DNA from: Mangrovibacterium lignilyticum
GTDB lineage: Bacteria > Bacteroidota > Bacteroidia > Bacteroidales > Prolixibacteraceae
Direction: 5' to 3'
NCBI RefSeq assembly: GCF_010882175.1
Contig: NZ_WKLH01000003.1
Span: 496,001 to 560,000 of the forward strand
Length of the DNA stretch: 64,000 nucleotides
How positions within the stretch are numbered: the stretch's first letter is position 1; each line of letters starts with the position of its first letter. The translations under genes and the position numbers were made by a program. The notes under the pieces were generated by a model that saw only the letters and a program-made list of their open reading frames with translations, was not told where the DNA came from and made no database searches. Positions 8,520-17,221 of this stretch are shown here, one piece after another.

Positions 8520-9197
8520 ATGAAAACGAAAAAATCGCCAAAGGCCGATTTGGAACGGAATCGTTCTACCTTCTTTTTTGTCGGGCTAGTTCTTTCGCTT
8601 GGGCTGGTGCTGGCCGCGTTCAGTTTTAAATCTCCCCTTGAAGCAGCCCCGGAAGTGGAATCCGTAAATTGGGACCCGCCCGAAGAAATCATTATTCCTG
8701 TTACCAGACCTGAAGAAGAGAAAGTTGAAATCGCTCCTCTAACGATCAAGGATATTGTTGTTGATTTGGAGGAAGGGCAAGAGGAAATCAATTTTGACAA
8801 TTATTCTGACGAAGCGAATGTCGGTGATTTATTTGAAGTAAATCCGGTGATATCCAATCGACCTGCTGAAACGGAAGAAGCAACTGTTGTCGTGATTGCC
8901 GAACAGATGCCCCAGTTTCCTGGCGGAATGCAATCGTTGATAAAGTTTATTGCGAGCGCCGTCAAATATCCGGCTTTAGCGCAGGAGACCGGAGTGCAAG
9001 GAAAGGTCTTTGTTCGGTTTGTTGTCAACACCGATGGAAGTATTACCGACGCCATGGTTGTCAGATCTTTGGATGCCTCGCTCGATCGGGAAGCACTTCG
9101 GGTGGTCAACAACATGCCTCGCTGGAAGCCCGGAATGCAGAATGGTAAGCCGGTTCGTGTCATGTATACAGTGCCGATTAATTTCGTTTTGCAATAG
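8520..9197 (+). CDS. Energy transducer TonB (first of a tandem pair)
   Basis: 225 residues. After a basic start (KTKKSPKADLERN) there is one membrane anchor at about 17-36, then an acidic and proline-containing periplasmic linker. The C-terminal TonB domain lies at about 125-225 and contains FPGGMQSLIKFI, YPALAQETGVQGKVFVRFVV and RWKPGMQNGKPVRVMYTVPI. It passes proton-motive-force energy from ExbB/ExbD to outer membrane TonB-dependent receptors. The FPGG and VQGKV blocks are typical of Bacteroidota TonB proteins. No exbB or exbD is near. The downstream gene is a close paralogue with the same N-terminal KSPKADLE motif, so the pair arose by duplication. Confidence 0.9.
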   Translation: MKTKKSPKADLERNRSTFFFVGLVLSLGLVLAAFSFKSPLEAAPEVESVNWDPPEEIIIPVTRPEEEKVEIAPLTIKDIVVDLEEGQEEINFDNYSDEANVGDLFEVNPVISNRPAETEEATVVVIAEQMPQFPGGMQSLIKFIASAVKYPALAQETGVQGKVFVRFVVNTDGSITDAMVVRSLDASLDREALRVVNNMPRWKPGMQNGKPVRVMYTVPINFVLQ

Positions 9198-9240
9198 AAT
9201 TATAACTCAAAAAAAGAAAATGTAATGGAAACAATATTTT

Positions 9241-9289
9241 GAGGGGCTAAATATTGATTTTGTCGAATATTTTCTATCTTTAACCCCTC
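9241..9289. promoter_or_regulatory. Inverted repeat spanning the probable promoter of the second tonB
   Basis: GAGGGGCTAAA at 9241-9251 and TTTAACCCCTC at 9279-9289 are inverted copies with one mismatch and a 27-base spacer. A -7-like box, TATCTTTA (9275-9282), lies inside and overlaps the right arm, with TTG at 9254-9256 about 18 bases further up. The ATG of the second tonB is at 9336. The arrangement suggests an operator or a leader hairpin; no T-run follows, so it is not a plain terminator. Confidence 0.5.
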
Positions 9290-9335
9290 AAAGTAAAAAT
9301 GTTTCTGTCACAGAATAAACTTCTAAAACTGAATT

Positions 9336-10022
9336 ATGGAATTGAAGAAATCACCAAAAGCTGATCTCGAGAGCAAAAGGAATATTTTTGTTCAGATCGG
9401 TCTTGTGATCTCTCTTGGGATAACATTACTTGCTTTTGAATGGACTACCCGGGTGGAGCAAGCTGCTTCTCTGGGAACGATGGTACAGCAAGATGTTGAA
9501 GATGAGATCATTCCGATCACCCGTCAAGAAGAGGTAAAACCACCACCACCACCACCACCACCAAAAGTGGTTGAAGTGTTGACGATTGTAGATGATGACA
9601 CAGAGATTGAAGAAGAGCTGGATATTGAAGACACTGAAGCCGATGATAATACGGTGATTGACGTGGCTCCGGTTATTCAACAAGAAGCTGAAGAAGAAGA
9701 AGAAAGCGAAGTATTTTTCATTGTAGAAAATATGCCGGAATTCCCTGGTGGCGAATTGGCACTTCGTAAGTTTATTGCCAATGCGATCAAATATCCTGTA
9801 ATTGCTCAGGAAAACGGTGTTCAAGGTAAAGTTTACGTGAACTTCGTCGTTGATAAAGATGGCTCTGTTACACAGGCACGTATTGCACGTGGTGTTGACA
9901 GTTCATTGGATAAAGAAGCATTGCGCGTTGTTAACAGCCTTCCGAAATGGAAGCCAGGACAACAAAGGGGAAAACCTGTAAGAGTTTCTTATACGGTTCC
10001 TATCAGTTTTGTATTGCAGTAA
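9336..10022 (+). CDS. Energy transducer TonB (second of a tandem pair)
   Basis: 228 residues with the same plan as its upstream neighbour: basic start, one membrane helix at about 16-35, linker, and a C-terminal TonB domain from about 130 (FPGGELALRKFIANAIKYP, GVQGKVYVNFVVDKDGSV, WKPGQQRGKPVRVSYTVPI). The linker differs in having eight consecutive prolines encoded by a CCA repeat (about 69-76) followed by a strongly acidic stretch, giving a stiff, extended spacer across the periplasm. A separate promoter region with an inverted repeat lies between the two genes, so they may be regulated differently. A terminator follows. Confidence 0.92.
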   Translation: MELKKSPKADLESKRNIFVQIGLVISLGITLLAFEWTTRVEQAASLGTMVQQDVEDEIIPITRQEEVKPPPPPPPPKVVEVLTIVDDDTEIEEELDIEDTEADDNTVIDVAPVIQQEAEEEEESEVFFIVENMPEFPGGELALRKFIANAIKYPVIAQENGVQGKVYVNFVVDKDGSVTQARIARGVDSSLDKEALRVVNSLPKWKPGQQRGKPVRVSYTVPISFVLQ

Positions 10023-10044
10023 ATCGCATTTCAATATAAAAATC

Positions 10045-10076
10045 CTGGTTTCGTTTTTTCGAGGCCAGGTTTTTTG
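10045..10076 (+). terminator. Terminator of the second tonB
   Basis: CCTGGTTTCG at 10045-10054 pairs with CGAGGCCAGG at 10061-10070 through two G-U pairs, with TTTTTT in the loop and TTTTTT directly after the stem. Confidence 0.8.
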
Positions 10077-10095
10077 TGTTTTAAACTTAAGTTGA

Positions 10096-11319
10096 ATGAT
10101 TGACACTTCTCCACAACAGGAAACAGCCGTTCTGGTTGGTCTTATAAATAAAGATCAAGACGAAAGACAGGCACAAGAGTATTTGGACGAGCTGGAATTT
10201 TTGGCAGACACTGCCGGTGCTGTTGTGAAAAAACAATTTTTCCAACGGCTCGATGTTCCCAATTTTGCCACATTTGTGGGATCGGGAAAGCTGGAGGAAA
10301 TTCAGAATTATATCAAGATTCATGAAATTGACAGCGTCATTTTCGATGATGAATTAAGTCCGACCCAATTGCGGAATATCGAACGCGAACTGCAGTGTAA
10401 AGTGCTGGACCGGACGAACCTTATTTTGGATATTTTTGCGAAGCGTGCCCAAACTGCTCATGCAAAAACGCAGGTTGAGTTGGCGCAATATCAATATATG
10501 TTGCCGCGATTGACCCGAATGTGGACCCACTTGGAGCGTCAGCGTGGGGGGATTGGAATGAGAGGGCCCGGTGAAACACAGATTGAAACGGACCGTCGGA
10601 TTATTTTGGATAAAATTGCCCGGTTGAAAGAACAGCTCATCAAAATTGACAAGCAGAAGGCGACACAGCGCAAAAACAGGGGAAAGCTGGTGCGGGTAGC
10701 CTTGGTCGGTTATACCAACGTTGGCAAATCTACTATCATGAACATGATGGCTAAGTCGGAAGTTTTTGCCGAGAATAAGTTGTTTGCCACCCTGGATACG
10801 ACAGTTCGTAAAGTAGTTATTGGAAATATTCCTTTCTTGCTTTCAGATACAGTTGGCTTTATTCGGAAACTTCCCCATGGATTGGTTGAGTCCTTTAAGT
10901 CAACTTTGGATGAGGTTCGTGAAGCCGACCTCTTGGTTCATGTGGTTGATATTTCGCATCCGGGGTTTGAAGAGCAGATTGATACGGTCAATCAAACACT
11001 GAGTGAAATTGATACCGGAAATAAGCCCACTATCTACGTCTTCAATAAGATTGATGCCTTTGACTATGTGCACAAGGAAGAAGATGATTTAAGTCCGAAG
11101 ACAAAAGAAAACTATTCGTTGGAAGACTGGAAGAATAGCTGGATGGGTAAGAAAAATACGCCGTCGTTGTTTATTTCAGCGGTGCAAAAGCAAAACGTAG
11201 ATGATTTTAAAAAGACCTTGTACGAGGAAGTGCTTAAAATTCACGTGACCCGTTTTCCATACAATGACTTTCTGTATGATCCGGAGTGGATTGTTGATCC
11301 GGAAAAAGACGAAGACTAA
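10096..11319 (+). CDS. hflX: GTPase HflX (ribosome-splitting factor)
   Basis: A 407-residue GTPase that binds stalled or stressed 50S/70S ribosomes. The N-terminal HflX domain includes FVGSGKLEEIQ (60-70). The linker has RGGIGMRGPGETQIETDRR (150-168), the family signature. The G domain has GYTNVGKS (205-212), the G3 region LSDTVGFIRKLPHGLVESF, and NKID as G4. The C-terminus is short and acidic. It starts at the ATG at 10096, 20 bases after the tonB terminator, and is followed by a bidirectional terminator shared with rpsP. Confidence 0.96.
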   Translation: MIDTSPQQETAVLVGLINKDQDERQAQEYLDELEFLADTAGAVVKKQFFQRLDVPNFATFVGSGKLEEIQNYIKIHEIDSVIFDDELSPTQLRNIERELQCKVLDRTNLILDIFAKRAQTAHAKTQVELAQYQYMLPRLTRMWTHLERQRGGIGMRGPGETQIETDRRIILDKIARLKEQLIKIDKQKATQRKNRGKLVRVALVGYTNVGKSTIMNMMAKSEVFAENKLFATLDTTVRKVVIGNIPFLLSDTVGFIRKLPHGLVESFKSTLDEVREADLLVHVVDISHPGFEEQIDTVNQTLSEIDTGNKPTIYVFNKIDAFDYVHKEEDDLSPKTKENYSLEDWKNSWMGKKNTPSLFISAVQKQNVDDFKKTLYEEVLKIHVTRFPYNDFLYDPEWIVDPEKDED

Positions 11320-11343
11320 ATTCAACTCAAAATAGAGGATAAG

Positions 11344-11375
11344 AAAAAAGCGATGGAAATTCCATCGCTTTTTTT
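11344..11375. terminator. Bidirectional terminator between hflX and rpsP
   Basis: AAAAAAGCGATGGAA and TTCCATCGCTTTTTT form a 15-pair stem with a tiny loop; T-runs are present on both strands, so it serves both convergent genes. Confidence 0.88.
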
Positions 11376-11424
11376 ATGTCGTTCTGTATTAAGTTCAAAT
11401 CTTAAAAACAGTGCCGACCCTGCT

Positions 11425-11982
11425 TTACTCTGCTGCGTTTTCGCCTTCAGCAGTTGCGTCAGCTTCAGGAGCTTCTTCTGCAACTTCTTCAGTAGCAACA
11501 GCAGCTTCAGCTTCAGCAGCCAATTCTGCGTTTTTCTTGGCAATTGCTTGAGCTCTTTCAGCATTAATTTTTGCTTCAGCTTCCAAGCGGGCAGTTTTTG
11601 CATCAGTGTCCTCTTTAGACAAGCGATCTTTTTTAGCCTGGATTTTTGTTTCTTTATCAGCAACCCATGCTTTAAAGCGAGTTTCAGCTTCTTCTTCAGA
11701 GAATGAACCTTTGGCAACTCCACCAAGTAAGTGTTTCATGTACAGTACACCTTTGTAAGAAAGAATAGCTCTTACAGTGTCAGTTGGTTGGGCACCTTTG
11801 TTAAGCCAGTTTAAAGCTTTATCAAAATCAAGATCGATCGTAGCAGGATTTGTGTTTGGATTATAAGATCCAATCCTTTCAATGAAACGACCATCTCGTG
11901 GTGCCCTGCTATCAGCTATCACAATGTGATAATAAGCGTAACGTTTGCGACCATGTCGCTGCAATCTGATTTTTGCTGGCAT
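11425..11982 (-). CDS. rpsP: 30S ribosomal protein S16
   Basis: 185 residues. The first 80 or so are a standard S16: [37 protein letters not shown], and [19 protein letters not shown]. The remaining 100 residues are an Ala/Glu/Lys-rich, probably helical tail that turns strongly acidic at the end ([19 protein letters not shown]). Long S16 tails of this kind are known in Bacteroidota and roughly double the protein compared with E. coli S16. The gene stands alone here, without the rimM-trmD-rplS neighbours common elsewhere. A TATCTTTG box lies 35 bases upstream. Confidence 0.96.
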   Translation of the reverse strand: MPAKIRLQRHGRKRYAYYHIVIADSRAPRDGRFIERIGSYNPNTNPATIDLDFDKALNWLNKGAQPTDTVRAILSYKGVLYMKHLLGGVAKGSFSEEEAETRFKAWVADKETKIQAKKDRLSKEDTDAKTARLEAEAKINAERAQAIAKKNAELAAEAEAAVATEEVAEEAPEADATAEGENAAE

Positions 11983-12016
11983 TGAATTAAATTTTAAATG
12001 ATAAAAAAATGTGGCG

Positions 12017-12024
12017 CAAAGATA
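12017..12024 (-). promoter_or_regulatory. Candidate -7 promoter box of rpsP
   Basis: The minus strand reads TATCTTTG, matching TAnnTTTG, 35 bases upstream of the rpsP ATG. Confidence 0.5.
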
Positions 12025-12214
12025 GTCTTTTATTTTATATGTCGAAAAGTCTTTTGCGTTTTAATGAAATTGAGAAACAATATTAACTGAAAAATCTTTT
12101 CTTTATTTGATAAGAGGCATAAATTCAGGAGATTAGTGCGATGATGAGTTGTTTTTAATCTTTAAGGAGGAAAAAAATACAGATCGGCCGCAACCCTTTT
12201 AGTCATTTCTCATC

Positions 12215-12222
12215 TACCTTTG
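12215..12222 (+). promoter_or_regulatory. Candidate -7 promoter box of the lipoprotein gene
   Basis: TACCTTTG matches TAnnTTTG and lies 31 bases before the ATG at 12253. No good -33 TTG is seen at the usual spacing. Confidence 0.45.
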
Positions 12223-12252
12223 GAAAGACCTTAAAAATTTTAATAGAAAGCT

Positions 12253-12939
12253 ATGGAGAAATTAATTGCAAAATTGTTCGTTGCAGCAGCAATGATCACC
12301 TTGGTTTCATGCTCAAGTGAAGAAGTTATCCCAAAACCATACAGCGATGCTTTTATCGTAACAGAAAATGTTAGTGGTGTAAATTTGTATCGGATGGCCT
12401 TTTATACTTACGCCAACGTTTCAATGAGTTCTGTTGTGGTAGAATCAGAGTCGGGAGAAACTTTCAGTCTGAAATCACCCAGTGGTTATACCTATGAATA
12501 TTATTTGGAAACGTTGAACAACAGCGAATTTTCCGAGATTGGAGAATATTCGTTTACGGTGACTCCCGATAAAGGAGACGTTGTTACCAATAGTGATGTG
12601 GTACTTAATGAAGCGATAGAACCGATTGAAATGACAAAATGTGCATTTAGCACAACAAACAATCGGATTGAAGTAACGTGGGATCCAAGCGAGGATGTTG
12701 ATTATGCCGTTCTTATTTTGCGCGATGCCAATGAAAATGCAGTGTACTATAGTAGTGCGCTTTCAGCGACTGCATCAAGTGCCTATATTACCTCAAGCGG
12801 ATGGTCTAATGGTTATGCTCCGGTGGATGGAATAACCTATTCCGTTGAGTTGAATGTTTTCCAGCTTGAAGGAAGTACCAGTGATTTTTTGCAATCAAAG
12901 GCTATCACATCTCAGGATGTCGTTTGGGGACAAGAGTAA
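12253..12939 (+). CDS. Hypothetical lipoprotein
   Basis: 228 residues, starting with a lipoprotein signal: a hydrophobic stretch then ITLVSCSSEE, with Cys20 as the probable lipidated residue. The +2/+3 serines and nearby acidic residues resemble Bacteroidota lipoproteins. The rest is rich in Ser/Thr/Val and predicted beta strands; the part from about residue 125 (NRIEVTWDPSEDVDYAVLIL) is spaced like a fibronectin-III or Ig-like domain, but this is only pattern reading. I recognise no catalytic motif. It stands alone between its own promoter box and a terminator. Confidence 0.75.
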   Translation: MEKLIAKLFVAAAMITLVSCSSEEVIPKPYSDAFIVTENVSGVNLYRMAFYTYANVSMSSVVVESESGETFSLKSPSGYTYEYYLETLNNSEFSEIGEYSFTVTPDKGDVVTNSDVVLNEAIEPIEMTKCAFSTTNNRIEVTWDPSEDVDYAVLILRDANENAVYYSSALSATASSAYITSSGWSNGYAPVDGITYSVELNVFQLEGSTSDFLQSKAITSQDVVWGQE

Positions 12940-12965
12940 AACGAATAATTTAGCTGAATACAAAT

Positions 12966-12999
12966 AGCGGACAGCCTTGGTGTTGATCCGCTTTTTTTT
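12966..12999 (+). terminator. Terminator of the lipoprotein gene
   Basis: AGCGGA at 12966-12971 pairs with TCCGCT at 12987-12992, followed by eight T. Confidence 0.7.
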
Positions 13000-13019
13000 A
13001 GGGGATAAAGTTCTTTTAA

Positions 13020-13050
13020 TTGAATTATCTGCCTGTATTTTCTAATTTTG
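13020..13050 (+). promoter_or_regulatory. Candidate promoter of prfB
   Basis: TTG at 13020-13022, a 20-base spacer, then TAATTTTG at 13043-13050. This fits both halves of the Bacteroidota promoter; the ATG follows 21 bases later. Confidence 0.6.
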
Positions 13051-13071
13051 CCTTTCACTAAAATAAAGACT

Positions 13072-14161
13072 ATGATTTTAAAGGAGCAGCTTAAAGAGCT
13101 TGCTGAGCGCCGGGATGCGCTGAGGAGGCATCTTTGACTACGATGCAAAGCTATTACAACTAAAAGAAGAAGAACTCAAAACGCAGGATCCTGATTTTTG
13201 GACCGAATCCAAGAAGGCAGAGGAGCAGATGAAAGAGATCCGCTCGATAAAGGTTTGGACTGACGGTTTTGAGCAGATTGAAAAATCACTTGATGATTTG
13301 CAGGTGTTGTTTGAGTTTTACGAAGCTGAAGAAGTCTCGGAAGAAGAGATGAACGAGCAGTTCGTTGAAACGCTTGAGCACATTGAGCAACTGGAAGCAA
13401 AAAACATGCTTCGTAAAGAGGAGGACAAACTCGGAGCAATCTTGCGGATCAACGCAGGAGCCGGAGGAACCGAAAGTAACGACTGGGCTGACATGCTTAT
13501 GCGCATGTATCTGCGTTGGGGAGAGAAAGAAGGTTACAAGGTCAAAGTTTCCGAGTTTAATGCAGGCGATGAAGTTGGTGTGAAAAACTGTACGATTGAA
13601 TTCGAAGGTGATTTCGCATACGGATACCTGAAGAGCGAGAATGGTGTTCACCGCCTGGTGCGTCTGTCGCCTTTCAATGCTCAAAATAAACGAATGACGT
13701 CGTTTACTTCAGTTTTTGTAGCTCCTTTGGTCGACGACACCATCGAAATTGAAATTAACCCATCCGATATTACCTGGGACACTTTCCGATCCGGAGGTGC
13801 GGGAGGTCAGAATGTGAATAAGGTGGAAACCGGTGTTCGCCTTCGGCATGCCCCAACAGGAATTATTATTGAAAATACCGAAAGCCGCTCGCAGTTAGGT
13901 AATAAGGAAAACGCCATGCGATTGTTGAAATCGCAGTTGTACGAGCTGGAGTTGCGTAAACGTCGCGAAACAAGCGATGCTATTGAATCGCAAAAGAAGA
14001 AGATTGAGTGGGGGTCGCAGATTCGTTCTTATGTCCTTCAGCCTTATAAGTTGGTGAAAGATGTGCGAACTGCTCACGAAACCGGTAATGTACAGGCAGT
14101 TCTTGACGGGGAAATCGATGGCTTTATTAAGGCATTCCTGATGCAATTTGGCGATGAATAG
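13072..14161 (+). CDS. prfB: Peptide chain release factor 2 (programmed +1 frameshift)
   Basis: Releases finished peptides at UGA and UAA. The first 21 codons from the ATG at 13072 end in CTT TGA (13132-13137); reading resumes one base later at GAC (13136) and continues to TAG at 14161, giving 362 residues. The main frame has the helical N-terminal domain, the recognition tripeptide SPF in [14 protein letters not shown], and the catalytic [17 protein letters not shown] block with the GGQ motif. If the frameshift is ignored the gene would appear to begin only at 13229, missing the first 50 or so residues. The downstream GNAT gene starts inside the last codons. Confidence 0.96.
13123..13138 (+). 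promoter_or_regulatory. RF2 programmed frameshift signal
   Basis: AGGAGG (13123-13128), a three-base spacer, then the slippery CTT TGA C (13132-13138). This is the same layout as the E. coli prfB site. The internal Shine-Dalgarno-like sequence pairs with 16S rRNA and pushes the ribosome forward when RF2 is scarce, so RF2 controls its own level. Confidence 0.93.
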
Positions 14162-14756
14162 AAAGGTTGACATTCGAATGGCATTGCCTGACGATGCCGC
14201 TGATATTTTAGAGATTTACAGACCATTTGTTACCGGCACTGTTGTTACTTTCGAAGAGCTTGTTCCAACTGTTGAAGAGTTTCGGCAGCGAATAAAGACG
14301 GTTCTGGAGGAAGCTCCGTATCTCGTTTGCGAGATCGACGGGGTGATTGTTGGTTATGCTTATGCTTCAGCTTATCGAACCCGGGCTTCTTATCGTTGGA
14401 ATCGCGAGGTGACTGTCTACATAAATCCCGATTTTCAAGGGATGAACATCGGAACGGCACTTTATACAGCGCTGATCGCGATGCTGAGGATGCAGCATTA
14501 TGGCAATTTGCTAGCCGTTGTCACGTTGCCGAACGAGGGGAGCGCCCGGTTGCATGAACGAATGGGCTTCAAGGCCTGTGCTGTTTTTAACCAGGTAGGC
14601 TATAAAATGAACAAATGGCACCAGGTTGGGTGGTGGGAATTGGCGTTGGCTGATCCCGATGAGAAGCCTCTTGAACCTGTACTTCTAAAGGATATTGATG
14701 ATAATATTGTTTGGGATAAAATAATGCGGGATGCGGCGGATTTAGTGAAGATTTAG
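14154..14756 (+). CDS. GNAT N-acetyltransferase, phosphinothricin/methionine-sulfoximine acetyltransferase-like
   Basis: 200 residues from the ATG at 14154, eight bases before the prfB stop. The order is that of the PAT/MnaT group: [15 protein letters not shown] near the start, [35 protein letters not shown] with the acetyl-CoA loop, [17 protein letters not shown] and the tail [16 protein letters not shown]. Such enzymes acetylate small amino acid analogues such as methionine sulfoximine; the natural substrate here is not known. A TTG at 14148 is a possible alternative start. The tight overlap suggests translational coupling to prfB. Confidence 0.85.
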   Translation: MNRKVDIRMALPDDAADILEIYRPFVTGTVVTFEELVPTVEEFRQRIKTVLEEAPYLVCEIDGVIVGYAYASAYRTRASYRWNREVTVYINPDFQGMNIGTALYTALIAMLRMQHYGNLLAVVTLPNEGSARLHERMGFKACAVFNQVGYKMNKWHQVGWWELALADPDEKPLEPVLLKDIDDNIVWDKIMRDAADLVKI

Positions 14757-14820
14757 TCGGTTTTCCTTGAGCATTTCAAAAAAATCTGCTTACTTGTAAT
14801 ATTCAGCAAAGGCTTTTATC

Positions 14821-17217
14821 ATGAAGAAACCGGATTCTTATATTAATCGTGAAGTTAGTTGGTTGTCGTTTAATGCACGGGTTTTGCAGGAGGCGGAAGA
14901 TCCAACTGTGCCTTTGTTCGAACGACTTCGTTTTCTGGGTATTTTCTCTAATAACCTGGACGAGTTTTTTCGGGTTCGGGTAGCCTCTGTTCGACGCATG
15001 GTTGATTTTGGTGACGATGGAAGCATTTTGGGTGATTATACGCCGGAAGAGCTGCACGAGAAAATCTATGAAGATGTTTATGCTCACCAGCGCAAATCGC
15101 AGGTTATTTATAAAGAAATCATGGAGGAGATGGCTGCAGAGAACATCTTCATTGTTGATGAAACCCGATTGACCAGCGAACAGGGCGTATTTGTGAAACG
15201 CTATTTTCATGAGAAGGTATTTCAAAACCTGGTTCCGATCATGCTCAGCGACGAGCATAAATTTCCGTATTTACGCGACCGTTCAGTTTACCTGGCTATA
15301 AAGTTATCGCGTTCCGATAAGCCTGATAAATTTTCGTACGCGTTGGTGCGTGTGCCGAGTATTTCGCTTACTCGTTTCCTTGTTTTGCCACCGCGCAACG
15401 GGAAAAAATATGTGATTTTACTTGATGATATTATTCGCTATTGTCTGCCGGATATTTTTCCGCTGTTTAAATACGATAAGTTCGAAGCTTATACGATAAA
15501 AGTTACCCGCGACGCGGAGCTTGATCTTGACGACGATATCTCGAAAAGCTTTATCGAGAAAATGGAATTGGGCTTGAAGCGGCGGAAATTGGGTACTCCG
15601 GTGCGTTTGCTGTACGATATCAATATGCCGGATGATTTTCTGAATTTTATTATTAGCAAAATGCACCTTGATCCGGAAGATACTGTTCCTGGTGGACGTT
15701 ATCACAACCACAAGGATTTTATGAATTTCCCGGAGATTGGGGCCCCTCATCACTATTATAAAAGATTGACTCCGGTTCGGCATAAAAATCTGCCACCACA
15801 TGATAGTATTCTGAAGAAATTGCGGCAGGGTGACATCATGTTACATTATCCCTATCAAAGTTTTAGTCACTTTCTGGATTTGCTTCGCGAGGCAGCCATC
15901 GATCCTAAAGTTGTTGAAATCGGGATTACCATTTATCGGGTGGCCGATAACTCACGAGTTGTGAATGCGTTGCTTAATGCAATCCGAAACGGGAAGAAAG
16001 TGACCGTTATGATTGAGTTGCAAGCTCGGTTCGATGAGGAGGCCAATATTTATTGGTCGAACAAATTGCAGGAAGAAGGTGCCCATGTTATTAATGGTGT
16101 GCCCGGGTTGAAAGTGCATTCCAAAATTGCCTGGATCAAGCGGAAGGAAAAAGGTGCATTCCGGAACTACGCCTATGTGGGAACCGGTAATTTCCATGAA
16201 GGAACAGCTCGGGTATACGGAGATGAAGGCCTGCTGACTGCTGATGCCCGAATTGCGGATGAGGTCGCGAGACTATTTTCTTTTTTCAAGCACAATTACC
16301 GGAACGATCAATACAAGCATATTATTGTTAGTCCTTTTCGGATGCGGGATTTCTTCAGTGAACTGATTGATAAAGAAATCGAAATCGTTAAATCGGGACG
16401 TCGGGGGTATATGCTTCTAAAAATGAATAGCCTGATTGATCCCGACATGATGGACAAAATTTACGAAGCAGCTCGGGCTGGTGTCAAAATCCGTCTGATT
16501 ATTCGGGGAATTTTCGGTTTGAAAACAGAAGAAGAAGGAATTCGCGAAAATATTGAAGCAGTCAGTATCGTCGATAAGTACCTGGAGCATTCTCGGGTGT
16601 TTATCTTTGGAAATGGCGGCGACGAAAAAATCTTTATCTCATCCGGTGACTGGATGCCTCGTAATTTGAATCGTCGTATTGAAGTGGCTTGTCCAATCTA
16701 CAATCACGAAATCAAGGATGAATTGCGGAAGATGCTCAAAATTCAATTGCGCGATAACACGAAGTCCCGCATTCTGGATAATTCGCTATCGAATACTTAT
16801 AGCAGGGTCGAGGTTGAAGGACGTTTTCGCGCGCAGGAAGATTTTTATCAATACATAAAAGAAAAACACCACTTTATCATGAAAATATATCACAATCCAC
16901 GTTGTTCTAAAAGTCGTGCCGGGCTGCAGTTTTTGGAGGAAAACGGGTATTCCACTGAGATTGTTAACTATATGAAAGATGGGATTTCGGAAGATGAGAT
17001 TCGTTCAATCCTAAAACTGACAGGGCTGACAGCGATTGAATTAGTGCGTACGCAAGAAGAAATGTATCGGACTGATTACAAGGGAAAAGAAATCAGCGAC
17101 GATGAATGGATAAGCATCCTGTCGGCCAATCCTAAATTGTTGAAACGACCAATCGTGGTGAATGGCAAAAAAGCTGTTTGGGCTCAGCCGGTTGAGCTGA
17201 TTGATAGAATTCTCTAG
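14821..17217 (+). CDS. ppk1: Polyphosphate kinase 1 fused to an ArsC/Spx-like domain
   Basis: 798 residues in one frame. Residues 1-686 are a complete PPK1, which makes polyphosphate from ATP: YINREVSWLSFNARVLQEA at the start, FRVRVASVRRMV, the catalytic His433 in KVHSKIAWIKRK, GTGNFHEGTARVYGDEG (454-470), and His590 in EHSRVFIFG. Residues 687-798 are a complete ArsC-family domain of 112 residues starting MKIYHNPRCSKSR, with Cys695 in the NPRCSKS loop and an Arg in LLKRPIVVN. The junction contains an ATG at 16879 that overlaps a TGA in another frame (ATGA). This suggests two formerly overlapping genes joined by a one-base change, a true fusion, or a sequencing error. I see no strong ribosome site before the internal ATG. 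Confidence 0.9.
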   Translation: MKKPDSYINREVSWLSFNARVLQEAEDPTVPLFERLRFLGIFSNNLDEFFRVRVASVRRMVDFGDDGSILGDYTPEELHEKIYEDVYAHQRKSQVIYKEIMEEMAAENIFIVDETRLTSEQGVFVKRYFHEKVFQNLVPIMLSDEHKFPYLRDRSVYLAIKLSRSDKPDKFSYALVRVPSISLTRFLVLPPRNGKKYVILLDDIIRYCLPDIFPLFKYDKFEAYTIKVTRDAELDLDDDISKSFIEKMELGLKRRKLGTPVRLLYDINMPDDFLNFIISKMHLDPEDTVPGGRYHNHKDFMNFPEIGAPHHYYKRLTPVRHKNLPPHDSILKKLRQGDIMLHYPYQSFSHFLDLLREAAIDPKVVEIGITIYRVADNSRVVNALLNAIRNGKKVTVMIELQARFDEEANIYWSNKLQEEGAHVINGVPGLKVHSKIAWIKRKEKGAFRNYAYVGTGNFHEGTARVYGDEGLLTADARIADEVARLFSFFKHNYRNDQYKHIIVSPFRMRDFFSELIDKEIEIVKSGRRGYMLLKMNSLIDPDMMDKIYEAARAGVKIRLIIRGIFGLKTEEEGIRENIEAVSIVDKYLEHSRVFIFGNGGDEKIFISSGDWMPRNLNRRIEVACPIYNHEIKDELRKMLKIQLRDNTKSRILDNSLSNTYSRVEVEGRFRAQEDFYQYIKEKHHFIMKIYHNPRCSKSRAGLQFLEENGYSTEIVNYMKDGISEDEIRSILKLTGLTAIELVRTQEEMYRTDYKGKEISDDEWISILSANPKLLKRPIVVNGKKAVWAQPVELIDRIL

Positions 17218-17221
17218 TTTG

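Noticed and set aside
9538-9563. CCA/ACC short tandem repeat as a possible CRISPR-like or phase-variable tract
   Set aside because: It encodes the proline spacer of TonB in steps of three, so length changes would keep the frame; no spacers or repeats of CRISPR type are present.
16879-17217. A separate arsC gene starting at the internal ATG 16879
   Set aside because: It is in the same frame as ppk1 with no stop between and no clear ribosome site; I keep it as a fusion, while noting that internal starting remains possible.
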